Assembly (NCBI RefSeq): GCF_021190955.1
Contig: NZ_JAIOAO010000003.1
Location: forward strand, 558,001 to 622,000
Direction: 5' to 3'
Length of the DNA stretch: 64,000 bases
Source of the DNA: Parachryseolinea silvisoli
Lineage (GTDB): Bacteria; Bacteroidota; Bacteroidia; Cytophagales; Cyclobacteriaceae
Positions 28,501-36,500 of the stretch are shown here, in pieces. Under the pieces are notes generated by a model. The model was not told where the DNA came from. It searched no databases and saw nothing but the letters and a program-made list of their open reading frames with translations. The first letter of the stretch is position 1. The number at the start of each line of letters is the position of its first letter. The position numbers and the translations under genes were made by a program.

Positions 28501-28876
28501 TACTCCCGAGCTTGATCTTACGGGTGTACATCCGGGCGAATATACGTTCACCTTTACGGTGACAGATGACCAGGGTGCTTCCGCATCCGACGATGTCTTT
28601 GTGGTCGTGACGGAGTCGCTTGGCGCGCCGAAGGTCTTTACGCCTAACGGTGACGGACAGAATGATGTCTGGGCGGTCAAGAACGTGGCTCTTGTGAATG
28701 GGTGTCCGCTTACCATTTATGATAAGCTTGGTAACAAGGTATATGAGTCCATCAGCTACGGCAACGAATGGGATGGCCAATATAAAGGACGTAAGCTGGA
28801 GCCTGGCCCTTATTATTACGTGTTTAAGTGTGATGGTGCGAATGTCTTCACAGGTGGTGTCCGATTAATCCGATAA
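22571..28876 (+). CDS. Giant secreted esterase-like protein with 14 PKD-like repeats, beta-helix and CHU_C sorting domain
   Basis: This protein has 2101 residues. A signal peptide ends near residue 35 (TTCVWGQ). Residues ~40-258 form an alpha/beta-hydrolase of the predicted-peptidase/esterase type, with VLLVLHGQGELGNG, the nucleophile elbow GLSMGG (Ser148), candidate Asp194 or Asp196 in FHGDADK, and His233 in GVGHDSW. Six PKD-like repeats (~90 residues each, starting NAPPIVNAG at 262) run to ~822. A Cys-containing right-handed parallel beta-helix-like region (IYNNIIRNTAADG, INNTVMNTKLDG) covers ~823-1261. Eight more PKD-like repeats follow from 1262, and a CHU_C domain from ~2020 (FTPNGDGQNDVW, YDKLGNKVYES). 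A type B T9SS cargo is expected. The beta-helix suggests polysaccharide binding or cleavage; the substrate is unknown. Confidence 0.88.
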   Translation: MIRPSTNSVPTRWYTLLSGITILFLLATLTTCVWGQGVQVEKRKGTTTAPYGYYEYLPVGYDTDATKKWPVLLVLHGQGELGNGTTELYKAVVNGPGKEIKKGRHFPMVVLSPQSLYWWGAPTIDQFVEYVKKTYRIDTDRFYLTGLSMGGIVAWEYTAKYPDKIAALVAIAGNGNAQDPCQLAKVPIWAFHGDADKTVDKYGSINIVAAVNKCTSPVANPQAKLTMYPGVGHDSWTRTYDGSAGHDIYTWMLGFSKTGAANAPPIVNAGVDKTLQLPTNQIIITGTASDPEGGAITYAWTKTTGPAATLANATTASLTASALVAGTYVFTLTATDNLGNIATDQMSLVVNPAAVNAPPVVNAGADQIITLPQSSTIVTGTASDDGTISQYLWSQVSGPSSTISDTQLPQITVSGLSQPGVYVYRLVATDDKGATGLDEMQITVNAAQVNQKPVVTLGADISITLPQNTVVIPSAATDTDGTIEGYLWTKISGPSWTPVNETTPELTAKDLVAGIYVFRLTARDNIGEEGYDEIKVTVLDAVNQTPIASAGADKTVVLPTNTSSLIGSGNDPDGGIVTYQWTKVSGPDADLVNATNAHATVNNLVEGVYVFSLTVTDDKGASAIDEMTLTVQADGVNQPPTVSAGDNVNVILPQAAVALTATANDPDGTIQSYQWIKVSGGAITFTGATTNQIGVTDLVAGTFRFRVTVTDDDGATAFDDVDLIVSPPTINNAPVVTASANVTLTLPVNSTVLTAAANDPDGTIAGYEWMKVSGPTAGTLEGAETSALTLSDLVQGTYIFRITVTDDGGATASDEVTVEVRPSGTQTCNCDHVIEAKTEYIKAMDMPKPVKPGDVVCVRAGNRGYIRFMDFVGTADKPITFINCGGQVVINNPLVDGSLSFTRCKYFRVTGTGDPNFFYGFKIAVSTKNTAMFMSDSDFEVDHIEIANSGYAGIMCKIDPTCDNPQYHRGNFVMENIKLHDNYIHDTNGEAYYVGYYAYGGIDKSPCGKVYPHDIKNIKIYNNIIRNTAADGLQVTCAVEGCEIYNNSIENYGLNPFSVDQNNGIIIGGGTSGLCYNNYIRKGTGVGMAVFGLGGNIIFNNIITETGSYGVYFGIGSTIPGRGFNFINNTVMNTKLDGIRYENQVAKGSKFYNNLIINPGTYDIYEKADFCAKGKDSFFYSNCSIGMDYDSANFFFVRNIASVKFVNPTNYDFHLLSNSPVIDAGRDVSAYNVNFDHFMLTRPSGLKYDIGATEYQSNGSTNKIPIITMPANQTLTLPTNSTTLTASAVDQDGTIAGYSWIQVSGPTDAQLANVTTKTLTASSLAEGEYVFRLTVKDNEDASAFADVKVIVKALAANKPPTVNAGTYPAITLPTNTIVLKGIASDEDGTIVKYAWTKVSGPVAIGSNLDKASATFSGLVAGIYKFRLTVTDDDGATAFAEASLTVQSAVVNKAPVANAGGNREITLPINGLTLNGSGSDADGTITKYAWSQQGGPSTITLTTTDQPNLTMTGLVAGVYTFRLTVTDNANASAFADVLVTVHMADAPKPPVVSAGNDQELSLPTNTVTLTGTASGETTLTYLWTKRSGPNATLANATTPTLQLTELAQGTYVFRLTVRDENSLSAFDDVTVTVLPEAINMSPVADAGGNQAIKLPTTSVTLSGTGSDADGNVVNFLWSQLTGLPVSITEKVPSKGDVVVVEGLDAGTYTFRLTVTDNDGATDTDDVTVTVGTVTANLPPIADAGDDVTQYLPDNTVTLHSAGTDADGTVKEYAWEIISTPSPLDPPPAPSPTPIDFVLEDLTAGTYEFRLTVEDDKNAKATDNVTVIILPETVNQAPQATVGEDISVRLPIAQVVIEGSGTDPDGQIVSYQWTVTEGEGIVLNNADTPTLTVTNLLAGEYTFMLTVTDDDGETATAQMELIVGPERTGPEAFAGADTVVSMPVDVVKLVGFGSVAEGAITEYMWVKTSGPDVVLENYNTPELDLTGVHPGEYTFTFTVTDDQGASASDDVFVVVTESLGAPKVFTPNGDGQNDVWAVKNVALVNGCPLTIYDKLGNKVYESISYGNEWDGQYKGRKLEPGPYYYVFKCDGANVFTGGVRLIR

Positions 28877-28887
28877 AGACCCTTGCT

Positions 28888-30372
28888 TTGATAAAATTCT
28901 ACCTAACCATTTGCCTGAGCGGTCTACTTCTTTTGTGCTGCGCGCGCGTGCAGGCACAGAACTATCCGCTGTATAATCAGTTCTTAGCAAACCCGTATTT
29001 TTATAATCCGTCGTTTGCTGCTAATAACGGCTATAGCGAGCTGAACCTACTTTACCGAAAACAGTGGTCGGGAATTGACGATGCCCCGGAAGTGAATGGA
29101 TTTGCTTTGCAGTATGCCACACACAACAACATTTCGCTGGGCTTTAATTTTTACACGGAGAAGTCGGTCGTGTATAAGTCTTCTTCCGGGATGCTGACTT
29201 TTGCCTATAAAGTACCGCTGACCAGCGATAGCTATTTAAAGTTTGGTTTGTCCGGAGGTCTGGGCGTGTCGTCGCTCGACATGGATGCTATAAACGAAGC
29301 CGGCACCAATACCGGGCTTGACCCCGCGCTGGCAAATGCTGCCGGCACGACGTATGCCCTGCGGGGCAACTTTGGCGTGCATTATCGCTTCCGGAATTTT
29401 ACTGTTGGCTTTGCTTTGCCGAACATCTTTGAATCGCACGAGAACGATACGATGCAGGTGAACGACGTAAAGGTATCCAGACTGAGCGACCAATTGTTTA
29501 CGCTGAGCTATAAAGCGTTGCTGAGCGACAAGTTTACGGTGGAACCGTATGTTCTGTATCGCCGTATGAATGCTGTACAAGACCAAAAAGAAGCCTCGGT
29601 ACTGTTATACTATCGTAACCAGATCTGGGTAGGAGGGGGGTATCGCCTGAATTACGGCCCGACGCTAACGATTGGACTGGCCTTGCGCGACATTGTACGG
29701 GTTGGCTATTCGTACGAGATTCCGGCATCACAGAAGGCTATTTCGACGTATGGCTCGCATGAGGTGCAGCTACAGATACGCCTGGGCAAATCAAAGGGGC
29801 CCAAGTCTAAGACGGCTGCCACGGCGTTGACGCCTGCCGAGCTCGATTCGGTGAGGGCCCAGCTCGATTCGATCAAGACGGCAAAACAGGAGGCCGATAT
29901 TAAAGCCCGCAATGAGCGGCTGGAACGCGAGGAAGCGGAGGCTGCCCTGGCGAAGGAGCGGAAGGAACGTGAGCGGCTGGAAAAAGAACGGCAGGCACAC
30001 GAGAAAGACAACCAGGTAGCTGCCCCGGTGACGGAGCCTGTGCCACCGACGGAGCCTGTTACACCCGATAATTCCGGTAAGGAAACAAAGAAAAAATCGA
30101 ATGAGCCCATCAAATTGACGCCGCCGGACCACCTGGCACCGGGGATCTATGTGGTAGTGGGAGCCTTCAAAGTTCATGAACATGCGCTGGATTACCAGCG
30201 TAAAGCCCTGGCAGCGGGCTTCCCGACACAGTTAGGAGTTGGAAAGAAAGGGCTGTATTATGTGTACGTTTACACGTCAAATTATCTTGAAAGTTCAAGA
30301 AAAATGAGGGATCATATACGACAATTAAGGGTACTGGATTTCAGGAAAGCATGGGTGATGGAAGTCGATTAA
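28888..30372 (+). CDS. PorP/SprF family protein fused to a C-terminal SPOR domain
   Basis: This 494-residue protein starts at TTG 28888, the only plausible start that includes the signal peptide (IKFYLTICLSGLLLLCC, cleaved near VQAQ). Residues ~25-300 are a PorP/SprF barrel (QNYPLYNQFLANPYFYNPSFA is the family's mature start). Residues ~310-385 are a Lys/Glu-rich coiled coil (KARNERLEREEAEAALAKER), followed by a Pro-rich linker. Residues ~417-494 form a SPOR domain (GIYVVVGAFKVHEHALDY, GLYYVYVYTSNYLESS). SPOR domains bind glycan strands lacking stem peptides. The gene follows the CHU_C protein by 11 bases, so it is its likely secretion and attachment partner, with its own peptidoglycan tether. 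Confidence 0.88.
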   Translation: MIKFYLTICLSGLLLLCCARVQAQNYPLYNQFLANPYFYNPSFAANNGYSELNLLYRKQWSGIDDAPEVNGFALQYATHNNISLGFNFYTEKSVVYKSSSGMLTFAYKVPLTSDSYLKFGLSGGLGVSSLDMDAINEAGTNTGLDPALANAAGTTYALRGNFGVHYRFRNFTVGFALPNIFESHENDTMQVNDVKVSRLSDQLFTLSYKALLSDKFTVEPYVLYRRMNAVQDQKEASVLLYYRNQIWVGGGYRLNYGPTLTIGLALRDIVRVGYSYEIPASQKAISTYGSHEVQLQIRLGKSKGPKSKTAATALTPAELDSVRAQLDSIKTAKQEADIKARNERLEREEAEAALAKERKERERLEKERQAHEKDNQVAAPVTEPVPPTEPVTPDNSGKETKKKSNEPIKLTPPDHLAPGIYVVVGAFKVHEHALDYQRKALAAGFPTQLGVGKKGLYYVYVYTSNYLESSRKMRDHIRQLRVLDFRKAWVMEVD

Positions 30373-30395
30373 AAATTGACTATGTGATATTTTGT

Positions 30396-30432
30396 AAATT
30401 AAAGCACTGATCTACAGTGCTTTAATTTTTTA
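30396..30432 (+). terminator. Rho-independent terminator after the PorP-SPOR gene
   Basis: A 12-bp stem, ATTAAAGCACTG (30398-30409) and CAGTGCTTTAAT (30415-30426), has a 5-base loop and a T-run to 30432. Confidence 0.8.
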
Positions 30433-30464
30433 TAGGCCCAACAATTTTTTAGATGTTTTTTGGT

Positions 30465-30472
30465 TACTTTTG
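30465..30472 (+). promoter_or_regulatory. Perfect TAnnTTTG -7 box for the 2356-aa protein gene
   Basis: TACTTTTG matches the Bacteroidota -7 consensus exactly. It lies between the preceding terminator and ATG 30558 and would give a leader of ~80 bases. No clear TTG -33 element is seen at 17-23 bases. Its position rules out the in-frame ATG at 30453 as the start. Confidence 0.55.
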
Positions 30473-30557
30473 TTCAGCCGTAGTATTTATTGCTGATGTA
30501 ATATTTTTACGGTTTGTCTACTGTCTAGTGTCTATAGTTAATTTCCTTAAACCTTAT

Positions 30558-33500
30558 ATGAAAAGACTGGCTTTAATCCCGCTGTTCTTAGTATGGGTAT
30601 TATGGGCGGCCGCGCAATCAACGCCGTTTCCAGGATCCCAACCCAATTGGGGGCAAATTGGCCCTTGGGGGAACACAACCAATGGTACGAATTGGGACAC
30701 GTCTCCCTTTAAACCCTTTATTTACAAGGGTATCCCTTTCCGGGCGATGGAGCCCGTGGCTTTCAACGCAGCCCGCGCTGAAAAGTATCCCCTTATTCTC
30801 TTCCTGCATGGTGCCGGGGAGGGTGGAAACGACAACAACCTGCAACTGAAACATAGCGGTAAAGAACACCGCGATGCAGTACTGTCGGGTAAGTTCGAAG
30901 GCTTCCTGATCTACCCGCAAAGCTACTATAACTCGTGGGGCGGTTCGCTCAACGATTATATCGTAGAGATCATCAACATCTACATCCGGGACAAGAACGT
31001 AGACCCTAACCGGGTCTATGTGCACGGTCTTTCGGGCGGTGGCGCGGGAACATGGATGATGCTGGCGAAGTATCCCAAGGTCTTCGCGGCCGCACTGCCC
31101 ATGTCCAATGCGTTGACAACAACAACGCCCGACATGCCGAAGTTTAAACACGTTCCCCTGTGGTATGCGCAAGGTGGCCTGGACAAAGCCCCACCGCCGT
31201 CAGCCGCTGAGTACATGGTTGCTCAGTTTCGTGCTGTAGGCGGTAACGTGCGTTACCAGTTCTTTCCGTATTTGGGCCACGGCACATGGACATCGATGTA
31301 CGCCATGCCCGACTTCTTCTCCTGGATGCTTTCGAAATCCAAATTGACGATTCGTGTGTTTGGCGACAGGACAAACTTCTGTGCCGGTCAGACGATCAAT
31401 GTCAACATGGGTATCACAGCCGGCTTTGACGGCTATGAGTGGAGAAAGAACGGTGTATTGATGGCTGGCGCTACTTCCAACGAAATTCAAAACAACGGCG
31501 CAGGGTCTTACCAGGTACGGTTTAAGCGCGGCAACGTGTGGACCGTATGGTCAGAGCCTGTGGTGTTACAATATGGAGCTCCGTCGCCGACGCCTGTGAT
31601 CCAGGCTTCCGGTGGAACGACTTTCCCGGCCCTCGACGGCCGTACGTCTGTTACCTTAAACGCCCCTGAAGGAAAAGAAGTATACCTGTGGTCTACCGGT
31701 GCTACGACACAAAGCATCACGGTAAGTGCAGCAGGCAGCTATACAGTAAAAGCGACTGATTTCAATGGTTGCGAGAGTGCTGTTTCGGCGCCGGTCGTGA
31801 TAACAACCGCCAATGCTGCCGGTTCGCCTGCAGCGCCTACGGGCCTGGTGGCAAGCTCTGCTTCTGAAACACAGATCCATGTGAGCTGGCTCTACAGTGG
31901 TACGGATCACAAGAAATTTGAAGTATACCGTGCAAAGGGCACCGACGCGGGTCCGTATACGTTGCTGGCTATCCCTGAAAAAGACGAGCGCGAATACTTC
32001 GACGATGAGCTCGAGCCCAATACGGCTTATTTCTATAAAGTACGCGCGGTCAACGACAACGGCGGTTCCGCCTATGCCGGTATCGATGCCTTTACATTTA
32101 AGGACGTAGAAGCGCCGACAGTTCCGACAGAGTTCGCTGTTACCAGCACATCGGAAAAGAGCGTTACGCTGAAATGGAAATCATCGGTAGACAACATCGA
32201 CGGCCTGGGCTCACTGACCTACGACCTCAAAGTGAACGGTCAGTCGATGACGTTGAACAGTGCAAACACCATCTATTTCCCCAACAACGTAGCACAAGGT
32301 AAGCCGGGCAACCAGTCTACCAGCGAAGCCTCCAACCGTTTGGCTACCGCTGCTTTGGATGGCAATCTGAACTCCTACTGGTCAAGTGCCGCCGGTACGC
32401 TGGAACAACAGGACTGGATGTATGTCGACCTGGGCGAGCCCTATAACGTGAACTCCGTGAACCTGCGCTGGACTTCGGACTATGCGGTAGGCTATAAGAT
32501 TCAAATCTCCAGCGATGCAGCTACATGGACCGACGTGCAAACAGTTTCTGGTAACGCCGCGGTTGTCAACAACTTTGTTGGCCTGACGGGCACGGGACGT
32601 TATGTACGTGTGCTGGCAACGCTCCGCCGTGGTAATAATAACCGCGTACGCCTGGCTGAACTGAACGTATACGGTAATAAGGTTGCCGGTGGTGACCAGG
32701 CTTACATCGGCGCGGTGTTGAAGAACCTCAACCCGCTGTCGGTTTATACCTTCAGCCTGTCGGCTCGCGATGCTTCTGGTAATGCGTCTGGCTATACTTC
32801 ACAGCTATCTGCTTCGACCATTAACACGGGTCTGACGTACGACTATTACGAGACGTCCATCACGACACTTTCTGCCCTGGCCAACGTATCGCCGGTCAAG
32901 AGTGGCACGGTGCCGAATTTCTCGCTCGCCCCCAGAACTGCCGGCAGAACGGCTGACTTCGCCTTTATCTATAAAGGTTACATTACGGTGCCGACACAAG
33001 GCCTGTATACCTTCTATACCACATCGGTAGATGGTAGCAACCTGTACATCTCTGATTACCTGATCGTGAACAACGACCTGGTGCATGCTTCTCAAGAGCG
33101 TTCGGGCCAGATCATACTGGCACCGGGTACATATCCTATCCGTGTAGATTATTTCAAGAGAGGTTCGGGTACGCTCCAGTTGGAAGTTCGGTACGAGGGC
33201 CCTGGCATTACCAAGGTGCTGATTCCCGATGCTGCCATGAACAGCACGTACACACCGCCGGCGAAGCCTGCAGGACCGACCAGTATCACTGCGGTGGCGG
33301 CATCGCACAAGTCTATCCAGTTGGATTGGCAATACAGTGGTGCGGCGACAACGGGTTTTGAAATCTATCGCGGCACAACTCGCAACGGTACGTATTCACT
33401 TGTCGGCACAGCCACAGGTGCTGCCCGCACGTATACGGATGCCAATAATCTCACGCCACTGACGCAATATTTCTATAAGATCAAGGCGATTGGTGGCTCG

Positions 33501-36500
33501 GGCGAATCAGATCTGATTCAAGGTAATAACCTGAGCGCCGGTCTGGCCTACAAGTATTATATCGGTAATTACACGACACTGGCAGAGCCACTGTTTGGCG
33601 GCGTTGCGCCGACTTCTACCGGTACATTGCCGAACTATGCGCTGACCCCGAAAACACAGACTACCAACTTTGGTTTTGCATTCGAAGGCGACATCACGAT
33701 CCCGACAGCAGGTGTTTATACATTCTACAACAAGTCGGATGACGGCAGTATGTTGTATATCGACGGTACGGCAGTCGTGAATGACGATATCACCGACGGT
33801 ACTACCGAGCGCTCAGGCACGATTACGCTGAACCCGGGCGTTTATCCGATCCGGGTTACGTTCCGCCAGAATTCAGGTTCTTCCGCGCTGGAAATACGAT
33901 ATGCAGGCCCCGGCATGACGAAACAACTGATACCGAATGCGGTCCTGACGCAATTCGGCTACATCGTAGCGATGACACAGGCCATCCCGTCAGCCCCGGC
34001 ACTGCCCATTGCACTGGCGGCGACAGCTAGTGGCAGCAAGAAGATCGACCTGTCGTGGACTCCGGCCGCAACAACAGAAGGTGTGAAGATCTTCCGTTCG
34101 GAAACTTCGGGTGGTACGTTCACCCAGATCGCTTCGGTGAAGAACGTGACAGCATATGCTGACACGACAGTGTTGTCGCGCAAAACATACTATTACAAGC
34201 TCAGCGCCTTTAACGATGGGGGAGAATCGGCTCAGACGGCAGCGGTGAATGCGGCTACGCCGAATACTGCGCCGACCGTAGAAGCGATTCCCGACCTGAA
34301 CATGTTGATCCTGACCAATGTGGTGATCGAAGTCAACGCACAGGACGCCGATGGTGATGAAATGCAGTATGCGTTCACAAACCTGCCTTCTTTCGGCACG
34401 TTTGAAAACTTTGGTGGGGGCCAGGCCAACCTGACTCTGGCACCAGGTGAAACCAACGCCGGTACGTTTGACAACATTATTCTGACTGTAACAGACGGTT
34501 TCGGTGGCATCGCCCGCGATACGTTTAAGATCGTGGTTAATGGCAACCACCTGCCGGTATTCCAAACGGTAGCGAATCAGTCGATCACGGCGGGTAAGAC
34601 CGTAGTGCTGCCGATCGTGGCAACCGACGGAAACCCGGCTGACGTCCTGACGATCACATCACAGAACTTGCCCTCGTTTGTTACGATGGCGCCGGTGTCG
34701 AATGGCAGGGTTAACCTGACCATTGCGCCGCCACTGGCTGAACGCGGCACCTACAACGACATCCAGCTGATGGTGGATGACGGTCAGGGTGGGGCGACCA
34801 GCGTGCGCTTTAACCTTGTGGTAAAAGAAGCCAAGACCGGTTACACCGTGTCGATTGACTTCAACGACCGCTTTGACGCGGCGCCTCCGGCTCCCTGGAA
34901 CGGTACACAACGCTACCCGAACGCCGGCGAAGTGATCAGCAATCTGCTTGACCACGACGGCGCTAACTCCGAGATCTCGTTGACACTGGAAACGGCATGG
35001 GGCGTAAACTACAACGGCCCGGTAACCGGCGCCAACACCGGCATCTATCCGGACAACGTCATGAAGACCTTCTACTACATCTGGGATAACCGTGTAGAGT
35101 CGATCAAGATCGGCGGTCTGAACCCGAGCCTGAAATATGCTTTCAAAATGCACGCGGGTACTACGAACGCGTCGGTAGGTGGTTCTACCCTCTACACGAT
35201 CGGTACGAAGACAGCCTTGCTGAACCCGTTGAACAATACGGCAAACGTAGCGACGATCAGCGACATAACACCTGACGTGAATGGCAACGTGTGGCTGAAA
35301 GTACAAACCGGCCCTGGCGCGATCTATAGCTATGTAAACGGGATGCAGATCATTGCATCGTTTGACGACGGTCTGCCTCCGGCCGCGCCGACCAATGCGG
35401 TAGCGGCGATCTCGGCCCAGCAAAACTCGGTGGACCTGACCTGGAAAGACAACTCGCCAAGCGAAACCGGCTTCAAAGTCTTCCGCTCATTGACAACAAC
35501 CGAAGCGGATTACGTAGAGGTGGCTTCCCTGCCGGTAAACAGCCAGGCATATGAAGATGTAGCGATTGCTTCGAACACGACCTATTACTATAAGGTATCG
35601 ACTTCGAACACCTACGGTACATCGGCCCACAGCAACGTGGCTACTGTTACAACACCGGTATTGGCGCCTTCGCTGACCTTGAGCACAGACTCTGTGTCCA
35701 TGGAAGCCACACAATCGGTGGTCATCGACATTACATCAACAGACGCCGGCAACCAGGCGGTGACGCTCTCGGCTACAGGCCTGCCTTCGTTCGCACAGTT
35801 TGCCACCACCGGTGCTGGTACTGCGACGCTGACATTGCTGCCGGGTGTAAACGATCTGGGCGACTATACCGCTACGATCACGACACAAAACACAGGTGGT
35901 GCTTCCAGCTCACGAACGGTGAAGATCAACGTGACGCCGAAGCAGGTGAAGATTGTGTATGTAAACTTCAACTCCAGCGACCCGGCCAGCACACCGTGGA
36001 ACAATACAAACCTGGCGCCGCTTGCCAATGCAACCTTCAGCAACCTGAAAGATGCACAAGGCGCTGTCAGCGGTATTACAATTAAGTTTATCGAATCGTG
36101 GGGTGGCGTGAACAACGTCGGTGCGGTGACCGGTAACAACTCGGGTATCTATCCGGATGTTGTTATGAAGACGCAATACTGGGAGTCGACCAACAACGTG
36201 AAGAACGTGCAGGTAACGGGACTGGATCCTCAGAAAGTATACGACTTCTCGTTCTTTGGTAGCCGCGAGGGTACTGGTGACAGAACCACTGTATACACGA
36301 TTGGTACGAAGTCTGTATCTCTGAACGCGTCGAACAACACCACACAAACGGCAGATATCAACGGTATCATTGCGCCGAGCGGTATGATTACCTTCCAGGT
36401 GCAAAAGACCGCTGCGTCAAGCTTTGCCTACCTGAACGCCCTGGTGATCCGTTCGTATGGTCAGTCGGCCGTACCGGAAGCACCGACCAACGTTGTTGCC

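Noticed and set aside
22571-28876. Regularly spaced repeats that might suggest a CRISPR array or tandem DNA repeat
   Set aside because: The period is ~270 bases, the copies are diverged, and all are in one reading frame as PKD-like protein domains.
30453-30557. In-frame ATG at 30453 adding 35 residues to the second giant protein
   Set aside because: It lies upstream of a perfect -7 box and would place extra hydrophobic sequence before a proper signal peptide; ATG 30558 is better.
34659-35423. Long minus-strand open frame inside the second giant protein gene
   Set aside because: Antisense to well-conserved modules; its composition is Arg/Val/His-rich and it has no recognisable motif.
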